This document shows positions 9,558 to 18,323 of a stretch of 64,000 nt of DNA, piece after piece. The notes under the pieces were generated by a model. That model worked only from the letters and a program-made list of their open reading frames with translations. It made no database searches and had not been told where the DNA came from. Location of the stretch: contig NZ_JADUCM010000005.1 of the NCBI RefSeq assembly GCF_016009175.1, positions 1-64,000 of the forward strand, in the 5' to 3' direction. This DNA is from Pseudomonas alkylphenolica. Its GTDB lineage: Bacteria > Pseudomonadota > Gammaproteobacteria > Pseudomonadales > Pseudomonadaceae. Every line of letters starts with the position of its first letter. Positions within the stretch are counted from its first letter, which is position 1. A program made the translations under genes and the position numbers.

Positions 9558-10027
9558 ATCTCAACTCCCTGCGAGATCACATCTGATATCGATTGAATAA
9601 CCATGTCAGCAGCATTTACTGCGAGGTTCCCGATGCCAGTGCGACTGGAAGTTGTAATGTCGGCTCACCTGTAGCCCGTACTGAAAAAATAAAAGTCAGA
9701 GTGAGAGCAATACGTGCCGGCCGTTGGCATGGAAGTTCCTCTCGCTGGAAACGACTGCTGGATCCATTATAAGCCGCTATGAGGATACAGTTTCCGCTGC
9801 CACTGGCAGGCACAAGGCAAATCAATCCTGCTCCTGCCAACCAGGAGAGGTCCTCACGCCAGATAATTATTGATAACTTTCGAAATGATTGTTGTAAAAC
9901 CGCAGCCCACACCTATTTATTAAAGTTATTAAATAGCTGGCCATAAAAAAAATTGAAATGGAACCTACAAACACTGCACATAAAGACTACAAATCATTAA
10001 GTAAATTCTGCGGCATTGGATGGCCCT
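9558..10027. other. AT-rich intergenic gap without a convincing gene
   Basis: A 470-bp stretch between the ArsR start and the LysR stop. Its composition is clearly more AT-rich than the surroundings, with runs such as TTATTAAAGTTATTAAAT around 9917-9935 and an A8 run near 9946. The only ORF longer than 60 codons (9616-9912, minus, GTG start) lacks a ribosome site and resembles no family. The ArsR promoter should lie at 9558-9640. The rest could hold a small RNA, a 3' UTR or the scar of a lost element; nothing specific can be supported. Confidence 0.4.
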
Positions 10028-10945
10028 CTACAGACTGAAGGCCTTCAGTTGATCAAACAGTACCTGGCAACGCGCCCTGAGCAGGTTGCGCAGCAACTGC
10101 ACCGGTTTGCCCAGTTGTGCCCGATGTGTGCAGATCAGGTTCAACGGCGCGGGTTCCCCCGGCAGCCCCCCCAACAGCACCCTCAAACGCCCTGAGCGCA
10201 CATCATCAGCCACATCCAGCCAGGATTTATAGGCGATCCCGTGACCGGCCAGTGCCCAGCGACGAACCACATCGGCATCATCACAAAAGCGGTCACCGCT
10301 CACACTGATACCTGCAGCACTCGGTCCCTGGCCGAACTGCCAATAATCGTGAGCACGATTGCCCAATTGATAGAGCAGGCAATTGTGCTGCGCCAGGTGT
10401 GCCAACGCCGCAGGTTCACCGTAGCGTTCCACATAGGCCGGCGACGCGCACAATACCCGCCGATTGTCCGCGCACAGGGGTAACGCCACCAGGCTTGAGT
10501 CCTCCGGCGTGCCATAGCGCAAGGCTATGTCTGCAGCCTGACGAAACAGGTCGGCATTGCGGTCACCCAACAGCAGGCGCACGGACAGCTTCGGGTGGTC
10601 GCGTTGCAGTTCATCCAGCCAGGGCAACAGCACATTGCGACCGAAGTCAGAGGGTGCAGACAGCTGCAGGACACCGCTGACCTCATCCTGCCCCCGTACC
10701 AACTGGCGCCGCCCTTCCTCCAGACTGGCCAATGCACTGCGTGCATGCTGCAAAAAGCCTTCCCCCTCAGCCGTCAGGCGCAGGTTGCGGGTAGAACGGG
10801 CCAGCAAGCGCGTGCCAAGTTGCTGTTCAAGGCGTTTAAGCGCAGCACTGGCCACCGCTGGCGAAAGGTCAAGCAGGCGCGCTGCTGCAGACAGGCTACC
10901 CAGCTCTGCGGTGCGCACAAACAATTGCAGGTCATCGAATCGCAC
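10028..10945 (-). CDS. LysR-type transcriptional regulator
   Basis: Protein of 305 aa starting at a GTG (10945). The N-terminal winged helix runs to about residue 60 (LGSLSAAARLLDLSPAVASA is the HTH), and the C-terminal substrate-binding domain resembles the CrgA/DmlR type that often controls quinone or aldehyde reductases. It is divergent from the ADH-like gene at 11060 with a 114-bp gap, a classic LysR plus target pair. The target and effector are inferred and not known. Confidence 0.87.
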   Translation of the reverse strand: MRFDDLQLFVRTAELGSLSAAARLLDLSPAVASAALKRLEQQLGTRLLARSTRNLRLTAEGEGFLQHARSALASLEEGRRQLVRGQDEVSGVLQLSAPSDFGRNVLLPWLDELQRDHPKLSVRLLLGDRNADLFRQAADIALRYGTPEDSSLVALPLCADNRRVLCASPAYVERYGEPAALAHLAQHNCLLYQLGNRAHDYWQFGQGPSAAGISVSGDRFCDDADVVRRWALAGHGIAYKSWLDVADDVRSGRLRVLLGGLPGEPAPLNLICTHRAQLGKPVQLLRNLLRARCQVLFDQLKAFSL

Positions 10946-11059
10946 AGGGCTTCGCCATTATCAAAAAAATATTGAAAGTCTCTCTTGTTCTAGCGGCTTT
11001 TAACCAAAAGTAAAAGCGCCAATCATGACGCCCTCACTCTTGTTCGAAGAACGACGCCC

Positions 11060-12073
11060 ATGAAAGCCATTGCCTACTACCACTCGCTGCCCATCACCGA
11101 TCCGGCCTCACTGCAGGACATTGACCTGCCGACCCCGGTACCCGGCCCACGCGACCTGCTGGTAGAGGTGCGCGCGATTTCGGTAAACCCGGTCGACACC
11201 AAAGTACGCAACAACGTGCAGCCCGAAGCCGGTGCGGCCAAAGTGCTGGGTTGGGATGTGGCGGGCGTGGTCAAAGCGGTAGGCAATGAAGTCAGCCTGT
11301 TCCAGCCCGGCGACAAGGTCTACTACGCAGGTTCCATTGCCCGCGCCGGGGCCAACAGCGAGCTGCATGTCGTCGACGAGCGCATTGTTGGCCACATGCC
11401 AAAAACCCTGGGCTTTGCCGAGGCGGCAGCGTTGCCGTTGACCGCCATCACCGCCTGGGAACTTCTGTTTGAACGCCTGCAGGTACCTGAAGGCCAGGAT
11501 GACCTGGGCCAACGCCTGTTGATCGTCGGCGCGGCGGGCGGTGTCGGCTCGATCCTGACCCAGTTGGCCCGTCAGTTGACCGGCCTCACCGTCATCGGTA
11601 CCGCTTCGCGTCCACAGACCCGTGAATGGGTCGAACAGTTGGGTGCCCACCTGGTGGTCGATCACAGCCAGCCACTGGCCGAAGCGCTAAAGGCACAAGG
11701 CATTGATCACGTAACGCACGTGGCCAGCCTGACCCAGACCGACCAGCACCTGGCTCAACTGGTCGAAGCGCTGACGCCGCAAGGCAAGCTGGCACTGATC
11801 GATGACCCCAAGCAACTGGATGTTGGCTTGCTCAAGCGCAAGAGCCTGTCACTGCATTGGGAGTTCATGTACACCCGCTCGCTGTTCGAGACTGCTGACA
11901 TGATCGAGCAGCATCACCTGCTCAACCGGGTCGCCGGACTGGTCGATGCCGGCACACTCAAGACCACCCTCGGCGAGCATTACGGCACCATCAATGCGAC
12001 CAACCTGCGCCGCGCTCACGCCTTTCTGGAACGCGGTGCAGCCAAAGGCAAGATCGTCCTCGAAGGCTTCTGA
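11060..12073 (+). CDS. Zinc-type alcohol dehydrogenase-like / quinone oxidoreductase family protein
   Basis: MDR-superfamily protein of 337 aa of the YhdH/ZADH class (zinc-binding alcohol dehydrogenase family protein). The N-terminal GroES-like domain (VDTKVRN, GWDVAGVV) is followed by the Rossmann NADPH site GAAGGVGSIL (about 157-166). The catalytic zinc ligands and the four-cysteine structural zinc site of true ADHs are absent, so it is probably an NADPH-dependent quinone or enone reductase despite the family name. It is divergent from the LysR gene and probably controlled by it. Confidence 0.85.
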   Translation: MKAIAYYHSLPITDPASLQDIDLPTPVPGPRDLLVEVRAISVNPVDTKVRNNVQPEAGAAKVLGWDVAGVVKAVGNEVSLFQPGDKVYYAGSIARAGANSELHVVDERIVGHMPKTLGFAEAAALPLTAITAWELLFERLQVPEGQDDLGQRLLIVGAAGGVGSILTQLARQLTGLTVIGTASRPQTREWVEQLGAHLVVDHSQPLAEALKAQGIDHVTHVASLTQTDQHLAQLVEALTPQGKLALIDDPKQLDVGLLKRKSLSLHWEFMYTRSLFETADMIEQHHLLNRVAGLVDAGTLKTTLGEHYGTINATNLRRAHAFLERGAAKGKIVLEGF

Positions 12074-12090
12074 AACCTTATGTAACAAAA

Positions 12091-12116
12091 CGCCCACCTC
12101 GATTTCGGGGTGGGCG
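12091..12116 (-). terminator. Rho-independent terminator, minus-strand orientation
   Basis: An 11-bp stem with one G-U pair (12091-12101 with 12106-12116) and a 4-base loop. On the minus strand it is followed by TTTTGTTA; on the plus strand the T run is missing. It would therefore end transcripts from the Bcr/CflA gene that read through the small ORF. It also lies 17 bp after the ADH-like gene and may help end that message. Confidence 0.6.
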
Positions 12117-12208
12117 CGACCGTCAGTCTGACAACTGATGCAGATCATTTTCCAGCCAGCAGGCAGCGCTACAATTCTTCAGCCAACGCTAACCGCAGGT
12201 GTGCAACG

Positions 12209-12373
12209 ATGATCATTCAAGTCAGTGCATCAAGCCAGAAACCCGGCTGCCCGTGGCAAGTTCGACTGGACCAGCACGTGGTGAGTTTTCGCAGCGAGGC
12301 CGAAGCCCGCACCTTCGTCAATACCTTGCAGACCCGTCTGCAGGCGCCCCATCCGCTCAAACAGGCCGGCTGA
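12209..12373 (+). CDS. Small conserved-looking protein of unknown function
   Basis: A 54-aa ORF starting at ATG 12209 after a weak AGGTG ribosome site. It is basic and polar, with no signal peptide or membrane segment; VSFRSEAEARTFVNTLQTRL is a likely amphipathic helix. The in-frame upstream extension to 12110 crosses the terminator stem, so the shorter form is preferred. The last 17 bases overlap the end of the convergent transporter gene. I do not recognise the family. It could be a small cytoplasmic regulator or a spurious ORF. Confidence 0.5.
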   Translation: MIIQVSASSQKPGCPWQVRLDQHVVSFRSEAEARTFVNTLQTRLQAPHPLKQAG

Positions 12374-13538
12374 ACTGCAAGCGCCGGGTGGCCATTGCAA
12401 TCGCCACTGCCACCAGGCCACACACGCTGATGACCAAGGCCATCGGCACCGCCGTTCCATCGTGCAGCAGACTGACCATTGCCGCAGCCCCTGCGGCGAC
12501 GCTGAACTGCACGCTGCCTAGCAATGCCGAGGCACTCCCGGCCCGTGCACCCTGCCCGTTCATCGCGCAGGCCGACGCGTTGGGAATGATGCAGCCCAGG
12601 CTGGCAATACACACAAACAGCGGAATCAGCAGTGGCCAGAGCCGGTCCGGTTGCAGTGCACTGACCGCCAGCAACGCCAACCCCGCCAACAGGTACACCC
12701 ACACGGTGCGCGACAGCAAAAAAGCCGGCCCGCGCTTGGCCAACAGCCGGGCGTTAACCTGAGCGACCAGGATGAACCCCGCCGCGTTGCTGCCGAACAA
12801 CCAGCCGTAATGCTCGGCAGGCACGCCATAGAGTTTGATGAAGACAAATGGCGAGCCCGCGATGTAGGCGAACATGCCCGCCAAGGCGATGCCGCCAGTC
12901 AACGCATGACCAAGAAAAATGCGGTCCTTGAGCAAACTGCCGTATTGGCGCAGCGCACCCGAGAGCGGTTGACGCGGCTGATTGGCCGGCAGGCTTTCGG
13001 GCAACCCGAGCGTAACAGCCAGGCTGCACAAGGCGCTGAACAGGGTCAGGGCGATGAAGATCGACTGCCAGCCAAAGGCATTGACCAGCACGCCGCCCAG
13101 CATCGGTGCCAGGATAGGCGCCAGGCCCATCACCAGCATCAGCTGGGAAAACACTTTGGCCGACGCCACCGCATCGCATTTGTCACTGACAATCGCCCGC
13201 GACAGCACCATGCCGGCACACCCGCCCAGCGCCTGGACAAAGCGCGCCAGGATCAGTGCGTCCAGGGTGGGGGCAAACGCGCAGGCCAGCGATGCCAGGG
13301 TAAACAGGCTGACGCCGATCAGTAGCGGAACCCGGCGACCAAAGCGATCAGCCATCGGGCCATAAACGAGTTGACCGATGGACAAACCGAGGAAGTAAAC
13401 CGCCAGGGTGGTCTGAATGTGTTTTTCGTCGGTAGCGAATGCCAGCGCCATGGCCGGGAAACCTGGCAGGTAGAAGTCAATCGCCAGGGGGCCGAACGCA
13501 CTCAAGGCGCCCAGAATCAAAATGGTTCGCAGGTTCAT
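12357..13538 (-). CDS. Bcr/CflA-family drug efflux MFS transporter
   Basis: Inner-membrane protein of 393 aa with twelve hydrophobic helices. The MFS motif A is present as GPMADRFGRR (about 60-69) and the Bcr/CflA signature as LARFVQALGGCAGMVLSRAIV (about 97-117). DFYLPGFPAMA in helix 1 is typical of bicyclomycin/chloramphenicol/sulfonamide proton antiporters. The natural substrate is not evident. The gene stands alone upstream of copZ on the same strand, and its 3' end overlaps the small ORF by 17 bp. Confidence 0.9.
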   Translation of the reverse strand: MNLRTILILGALSAFGPLAIDFYLPGFPAMALAFATDEKHIQTTLAVYFLGLSIGQLVYGPMADRFGRRVPLLIGVSLFTLASLACAFAPTLDALILARFVQALGGCAGMVLSRAIVSDKCDAVASAKVFSQLMLVMGLAPILAPMLGGVLVNAFGWQSIFIALTLFSALCSLAVTLGLPESLPANQPRQPLSGALRQYGSLLKDRIFLGHALTGGIALAGMFAYIAGSPFVFIKLYGVPAEHYGWLFGSNAAGFILVAQVNARLLAKRGPAFLLSRTVWVYLLAGLALLAVSALQPDRLWPLLIPLFVCIASLGCIIPNASACAMNGQGARAGSASALLGSVQFSVAAGAAAMVSLLHDGTAVPMALVISVCGLVAVAIAMATRRLQFSRPV

Positions 13539-13654
13539 CGGAAATCCATAGCAGGCTAAGCAAGTCCGCTAGTCTAACCGCCCTGCCGGGGTTTGGCTGT
13601 GAAGAGTTGTGCCCGCGCCGCGAATCTTTTCGTGCTCGACGCGGGCAAATGGCC

Positions 13655-13852
13655 TCAGACCGCTTCGGCCTGGTAGCCCTCTTCACGGATCAGCTGAAGA
13701 ATTTCCGGGGTCGGCAACGCGCTCTGCACCTTGACCTGCTTCTGGCCCAGGTCAACTTCGACAATGGCGTCAGCATCCTGAGCCTGGACGGCCCGAGTCA
13801 CGGCCTTGACGCAATGGCCGCAGGTCATTCCTTGAACGTTGAACACTTGCAT
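13655..13852 (-). CDS. copZ: Copper chaperone CopZ
   Basis: Cytoplasmic protein of 65 aa with a single HMA (ferredoxin-like) fold. GMTCGHC places the Cu(I) ligands at Cys11 and Cys14. It carries cytosolic Cu(I) to the CopA exporter encoded next door and may donate to CueR. An AGGAGG ribosome site lies 9 nt before the ATG; a much longer frame upstream is not needed. Its promoter is the CueR-type site at 13881-13911, pointing leftward. Confidence 0.92.
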   Translation of the reverse strand: MQVFNVQGMTCGHCVKAVTRAVQAQDADAIVEVDLGQKQVKVQSALPTPEILQLIREEGYQAEAV

Positions 13853-13880
13853 GGGGACTGCCTCCTGTGGGTTTGAGCAG

Positions 13881-13911
13881 AGTTTCAAGCTTGCCACCGG
13901 GGCAAGGTCAA
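13881..13911 (-). promoter_or_regulatory. CueR-type promoter/operator of copZ
   Basis: On the minus strand a -35 TTGACC (13906-13911) and a -10 GAAACT (13881-13886) are separated by 19 bp, the overlong spacer that MerR-family activators such as CueR correct by twisting DNA. The spacer has the CueR dyad, with half-sites ACCTTGCC and GGCAAGCT. It lies 28 bp upstream of the copZ start. The pattern is seen directly; CueR binding is inferred from the family. Confidence 0.85.
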
Positions 13912-13999
13912 GATCCTCGACAACCTGCCGGGCTGGAAATCGCGGCCCGGGTCGGCCAAGCTGCGAACCTGACGATTGACGATGCAGGAGTTTCAATTC

Positions 14000-14386
14000 A
14001 TGCGCAGGGCAGCTTTCGGCCTTTACGGCCTGCTGGGTATTCTCGGTCTGTTTACTCAGGCCAACGCCGCCGGGCCAAGCGACTACAGCATTCTGATCAT
14101 CTCCCGCGAACGCCTGGAAGTGGCCACTACGTGCGAGATTGGTGTGTACATCAACGACCAGTTGGCCGGCCGTGTGTTCCAGGAGCAATCGACCTCGTTC
14201 AACCTGCCGCCGGGCAGACTGGATGTGCGCCTGCGTTACCTGCCGGGTCATGTACCCGGCTGCCAGCCGGGCATCGAGAATCAACGCAGCACGCCACTGA
14301 CGTTGCAGGCGGGCCAGATCAATAAATACCGGATCGCCGTCGATCAAGATGGACTCAAACTGATCAAGGCCGGCCTGGGCTATTGA
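14000..14386 (+). CDS. Secreted/periplasmic protein of unknown function in the copper cluster
   Basis: Protein of 128 aa. The ATG at 14000 follows AGGAG by 9 nt, so the in-frame TTG (13976) and ATG (13982) are less likely. Residues 1-23 form a clear signal peptide (LLGILGLFTQANA, cleavage after ANA). The mature part is rich in beta strands, with two cysteines (TTCEIG, PGCQPG) that could form a disulfide, and has no obvious copper motif. It is divergent from copZ, and its stop codon lies inside the -35 region of the copA promoter. I do not recognise the family; a copper-stress envelope role is a guess from position. Confidence 0.7.
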   Translation: MRRAAFGLYGLLGILGLFTQANAAGPSDYSILIISRERLEVATTCEIGVYINDQLAGRVFQEQSTSFNLPPGRLDVRLRYLPGHVPGCQPGIENQRSTPLTLQAGQINKYRIAVDQDGLKLIKAGLGY

Positions 14387-14413
14387 CCTTCCCCGCATGG
14401 CAAGGTTGATGCT
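14383..14413 (+). promoter_or_regulatory. CueR-type promoter/operator of copA-cueR
   Basis: A -35 TTGACC (14383-14388) and a -10 GATGCT (14408-14413) with a 19-bp spacer. The dyad half-sites are ACCTTCCCC and TGGCAAGGT (14386-14406), matching the known CueR operator pattern. It is 27 bp before the copA ATG. The -35 overlaps the stop codon of the preceding gene. It matches the copZ site in layout, so both copper operons should respond to the same CueR. Confidence 0.88.
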
Positions 14414-14439
14414 GGTGGCCTGTCCAAGGAGGAGTGCCC

Positions 14440-16842
14440 ATGTCTGCATCTACCACTTTCGATCTGCCCATTGCCGGTATGACCTGCGCCAGTTGCGCTG
14501 GCCGGGTCGAGCGCGCGCTGCGCAAAGTCAGCGGCGCCGAACAGGTCAGCGTCAACCTCGCCACCGAACAGGCGCGGATTCAAGCACCCGCCGATAGCTT
14601 GCCGGCGCTGGTCGAGGCCGTCGAACAAGCCGGCTACCATGTTCCCAGCCAGACCCTGGAGCTGCAGATCCAGGGCATGACCTGCGCCTCCTGTGCCGGC
14701 CGGGTCGAACGCGCACTCAGCAAGGTTGCCGGGGTACAACAGGTCAGCATCAACCTGGCCAACGAACGTGCCCACGTGCAAGTGCTCGGCCACCTCGACA
14801 GCAGCGTGCTGATCGATGCGGTCTCCCGTGCGGGCTATTCAGCCAGTTTGCCTCAAAGTGCCCAGACCAATCAGGTCGATGCCGAGCAACGCCTGCGTAA
14901 AGAGCGCTGGTCGGTGGCGCTTGCCGTTTTACTGGCGTTGCCGCTGGTGCTGCCGATGCTCCTGCAACCGTTCGGCGTGCACTGGATGCTGCCGGCCTGG
15001 GCTCAATTCGTTCTGGCCACACCGGTGCAGTTCATACTCGGCGCACGCTTTTATGTCGCAGCCTGGAAAGCAGTCCGCGCCGGTGCCGGCAACATGGACC
15101 TGCTGGTCGCCATCGGCACCAGTGCCGGCTACGGCCTGAGTCTGTATGAATGGGCCCAGGCAAGCCCCGGGGTGATGCCGCACCTGTACTTCGAAGCCTC
15201 CGCCGTCGTGATCGCGCTGGTGTTGCTCGGCAAGTACCTGGAAAGTCGCGCCAAACGCCAGACCGCCAGCGCCATCCGTGCCCTTGAAGCCCTGCGCCCG
15301 GAACGCGCCCTTTTGCTGATCGATGGCCAGGAGCGCGATGTGGCGATCAGCGAACTGCGCCTGCACGACCTGGTCGTGGTGAAACCCGGCGAACGCTTCG
15401 CCGTAGACGGTGAAGTGGTCGAAGGCCAGAGCCACGCCGATGAAGCGCTGATCAGCGGCGAAAGCCTGCCGGTGCCAAAACAGCCCGGCGACAAGGTCAC
15501 CGGTGGTGCGATCAACGGCGAAGGACGCCTGATTGTCCGTACCCTGGCGCTGGGGACGGAAACCGTACTGGCGCGAATCATCCGCCTGGTCGAGGACGCA
15601 CAGGCAGCCAAGGCGCCGATCCAGAAGCTGGTCGACCGGGTCAGCCAGGTGTTCGTGCCCGCCGTGCTGGTGCTGGCACTGATTACCCTGGTTGGCTGGT
15701 GGCTCACCGGCGCACCGATCGAAACCGCGGTGATCAATGCCGTGGCCGTGCTGGTAATCGCCTGCCCTTGTGCACTGGGCCTGGCAACGCCAACGGCGAT
15801 CATGGCCGGTACCGGGGTCGCAGCCCGTCACGGCATTCTGATCAAGGATGCTGAAGCCCTGGAACGTGCCCATGAGGTCAACCGGGTGGTGTTCGACAAG
15901 ACCGGCACCCTGACCTCCGGCAGTCCACGCATTGTCCACAGCCAGGCTGTCGTTGGTGAGGCCGCACAGTTGCTGCAACTGGCCGGCGCGCTGCAACGTG
16001 GCAGCGAACACCCGCTGGCCAAGGCCGTGCTCGATGCCTGTGCAGAACAAGGTCTGGCTGTGGCCGATATCAGCAACAGCCAGTCGCTGACCGGCCGTGG
16101 TATCGCCGGCAGCCTCGATGGCCGGGAACTGGCTCTGGGCAACCGGCGCCTGCTTGAAGAATGCGGCCTGCAACCCGGAGCGCTGGCAGCCAGCGCCCAG
16201 GCCTGGGAAGCCGAAGGCCGGACCCTGTCGTGGTTGATCGAGCGCAGTCCGCACGCACAGGTACTGGGCCTGCTGGCGTTCGGCGACAGCCTCAAGCCCG
16301 GTGCCGGGCAAGCCATTCGACAACTGGCCGACAAGGGCATCAGCAGCCACTTGCTGACTGGCGACAACCGCGGCAGTGCCAAGGTCGTCGCCCAGGCGTT
16401 GGGGATCGACGATGTGCACGCCGAGGTGCTGCCGGCCGACAAGGCGGCTACCGTGACGGCACTCAAGCAATCGGGCGTGGTGGCGATGGTCGGCGACGGC
16501 ATCAACGATGCGCCGGCCCTGGCGGCTGCCGACATCGGTATCGCCATGGGCGGTGGCACCGACGTGGCCATGCAGGCCGCCGGCATCACCTTGATGCGCG
16601 GTGACCCGCGCCTGGTGCCAGCGGCGCTGGAGATCAGCCGCAAGACCTACGCGAAGATACGCCAGAACCTGTTCTGGGCCTTTATCTACAACCTGATCGG
16701 CATTCCTCTGGCCGCCTTCGGTATGCTCAACCCGGTACTGGCCGGGGCAGCGATGGCGCTGTCGAGTGTCAGCGTGGTCAGCAATGCGCTGTTGCTCAAG
16801 ACCTGGAAGCCCGAAACTCCGCCGCAGGACGACGCCTCATGA
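14440..16842 (+). CDS. copA: Cu(I)-exporting P1B-type ATPase CopA
   Basis: Protein of 800 aa from the ATG at 14440 (AAGGAGGA ribosome site 6-7 nt upstream; a GTG two codons earlier is possible). Two N-terminal HMA domains carry GMTCASC with Cys16/Cys19 and Cys82/Cys85. Eight membrane helices follow, with the CPC transport motif at Cys442-Cys444, the phosphorylation site DKTGT at Asp486, and the [10 protein letters not shown] hinge near 686. The last helices hold [12 protein letters not shown], typical of Cu(I) pumps. It exports cytosolic Cu(I) to the periplasm. It overlaps cueR by ATGA, so the two are translationally coupled. Confidence 0.96.
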   Translation: MSASTTFDLPIAGMTCASCAGRVERALRKVSGAEQVSVNLATEQARIQAPADSLPALVEAVEQAGYHVPSQTLELQIQGMTCASCAGRVERALSKVAGVQQVSINLANERAHVQVLGHLDSSVLIDAVSRAGYSASLPQSAQTNQVDAEQRLRKERWSVALAVLLALPLVLPMLLQPFGVHWMLPAWAQFVLATPVQFILGARFYVAAWKAVRAGAGNMDLLVAIGTSAGYGLSLYEWAQASPGVMPHLYFEASAVVIALVLLGKYLESRAKRQTASAIRALEALRPERALLLIDGQERDVAISELRLHDLVVVKPGERFAVDGEVVEGQSHADEALISGESLPVPKQPGDKVTGGAINGEGRLIVRTLALGTETVLARIIRLVEDAQAAKAPIQKLVDRVSQVFVPAVLVLALITLVGWWLTGAPIETAVINAVAVLVIACPCALGLATPTAIMAGTGVAARHGILIKDAEALERAHEVNRVVFDKTGTLTSGSPRIVHSQAVVGEAAQLLQLAGALQRGSEHPLAKAVLDACAEQGLAVADISNSQSLTGRGIAGSLDGRELALGNRRLLEECGLQPGALAASAQAWEAEGRTLSWLIERSPHAQVLGLLAFGDSLKPGAGQAIRQLADKGISSHLLTGDNRGSAKVVAQALGIDDVHAEVLPADKAATVTALKQSGVVAMVGDGINDAPALAAADIGIAMGGGTDVAMQAAGITLMRGDPRLVPAALEISRKTYAKIRQNLFWAFIYNLIGIPLAAFGMLNPVLAGAAMALSSVSVVSNALLLKTWKPETPPQDDAS

Positions 16843-17243
16843 ATATCGGTCAAGCCGCCCGGCGCTCCGGATTGAGCGCCAAGATGATTCGCTACTACGA
16901 GTCCATCGGCCTGCTCAAGCCGGCCCTGCGCAGCGACAGTGGCTATCGCCTGTACCAGCAGGACGACCTGCACCGCCTGGCGTTTATCAAGCGTTCGCGG
17001 GACCTTGGGTTTTCTCTTGAAGAAGTCGCGCGCCTGCTGACCCTGTGGCAGGACCGCCAGCGCGCCAGCGCCGACGTCAAAGCCTTGGCCAGCCAGCATA
17101 TCGACGACCTCAACCGGCGCATCGAGGAACTGGTCAGCCTGCGCGACACCTTGAGTGAACTGGTCGCCCACTGCCAGGGCGATGACCGCCCGGACTGCCC
17201 GATCCTCAAGGACCTCGCAGCCGGCGGCAGTTGCTGTCACTGA
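16839..17243 (+). CDS. cueR: Copper-responsive MerR-family activator CueR
   Basis: Protein of 134 aa with an N-terminal MerR winged helix ([20 protein letters not shown]), a long dimerisation helix and a metal loop with Cys112 and Cys120. These are the same positions as the Cu(I) ligands of E. coli CueR. Ser77, which tells monovalent-ion from divalent-ion sensors, is also in place. It overlaps the copA stop by 4 nt, so it is made with the pump and is probably autoregulated through the copA promoter. The C-terminal CCH is typical of CueR proteins. Confidence 0.95.
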   Translation: MNIGQAARRSGLSAKMIRYYESIGLLKPALRSDSGYRLYQQDDLHRLAFIKRSRDLGFSLEEVARLLTLWQDRQRASADVKALASQHIDDLNRRIEELVSLRDTLSELVAHCQGDDRPDCPILKDLAAGGSCCH

Positions 17244-17247
17244 CGGT

Positions 17248-18141
17248 TTATTGCAGCCACGGCGGCGCGGGCTCTTCATCCTTGCTCGCGCCGTGTTCGG
17301 CAGCCTCCCTGACAGCCCGACGACGGGCTTCATCGAGGCGTGCAGCGTCGATTTCGCGCATTACCCCGGCAACGTCGGCGCTGTGCAGCTCTTCTTTGAA
17401 CTGCCCCGTCAGTTCGCTATCGGGCAGCAGTTCGCCGGCCTGATACAGGGCCCACATTTCTCGGGCATAGCGGGTCTGTTTAAGCTCCGGGGCAAATCGT
17501 CCGAAATAGGCCGCCATGTTGCCGACATCACGCTCGAGCATACTGAACGCGTGGTTGTTACCCGCGGCATCCACCGCCTGCGGCAAGTCGATGATCACCG
17601 GCCCTTCGGGGCCGAGCAGGACGTTGAACTCCGACAGGTCGCCATGCACCAGGCCGGCACACAGCATCAGCACGATCTGACGCACCACGAAGGTGTGGTA
17701 CTCACGCGCCTGCTCCGGTTCCAGGTGCACGTCATTGAGGCGCGGCGCCGCATCACCGAATTCGTCCGCGACCAGTTCCATCAGCAGCACGCCGTCGAGA
17801 AAGTCGTACGGCCGTGGCACCCGCACCCCGGCATTGGCCAGACGGAACAGGGCCGCCACCTCGGCGTTCTGCCACGCGTCTTCGGCCTCCTTGCGCCCGT
17901 ACTTGGAGCCCTTGGCCATGGCCCGGGCCTGGCGGCTATTACGGACCTTGCGTCCCTCCTGGTACTCGGCAGCCTGACGAAAGCTGCGTTTGTTGGCTTC
18001 CTTGTAGACTTTGGCGCAACGCAGTTCGCGGCCGCAGCGCACCACGTACACAGCAGCTTCTTTGCCACTCATCAGCGGTCGTAATACTTCATCGACCAGT
18101 CCGTCTTCAACCAGGGGTTCAATGCGTTTTGGAGTCTTCAT
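17248..18141 (-). CDS. RIO-type serine protein kinase (PA4780-like)
   Basis: Protein of 297 aa from the ATG at 18141. The kinase core is recognisable: the ATP-binding lysine in LRCAKVYK (about 66-73), the catalytic loop HGDLSEFNVLL (about 195) and the metal-binding IDLPQAVD. This is the RIO1-like fold known from ribosome-biogenesis kinases, found in many proteobacteria with unknown substrates. The frame is open upstream to 18288, but that part lacks family sequence. The C-terminus is charged. It converges on cueR with a 4-bp gap; the copper link is probably accidental. Confidence 0.9.
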   Translation of the reverse strand: MKTPKRIEPLVEDGLVDEVLRPLMSGKEAAVYVVRCGRELRCAKVYKEANKRSFRQAAEYQEGRKVRNSRQARAMAKGSKYGRKEAEDAWQNAEVAALFRLANAGVRVPRPYDFLDGVLLMELVADEFGDAAPRLNDVHLEPEQAREYHTFVVRQIVLMLCAGLVHGDLSEFNVLLGPEGPVIIDLPQAVDAAGNNHAFSMLERDVGNMAAYFGRFAPELKQTRYAREMWALYQAGELLPDSELTGQFKEELHSADVAGVMREIDAARLDEARRRAVREAAEHGASKDEEPAPPWLQ

Positions 18142-18323
18142 CGGCTTTTGTCGGGGGTCCTGTTCTGCCAGACACGAGATTTTTTGTTGATCACCAGTAC
18201 GGCACCGGCTTGTCGCTGTAGCAAGACCGCACTGCGTTGTAACGGCAAACCGGCCGACTTGCCATAGTTTTTGTAACTCTGTCGGCACAATCGTTCACAA
18301 AAACCGTTAGCCCCCTTTTCCAG

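Noticed and set aside
9616..9912. 98-codon minus-strand ORF in the AT-rich gap
   Set aside because: GTG start, no ribosome site, no family resemblance.
13611..13646. Hairpin GCCCGCG/CGCGGGC near copZ end
   Set aside because: Long loop and no T run on either strand, so not counted as a terminator.
14929..16470. 513-codon minus-strand frame inside copA
   Set aside because: Shadow of the P-type ATPase; composition is His/Gln-rich as expected from an antisense GC-rich frame.
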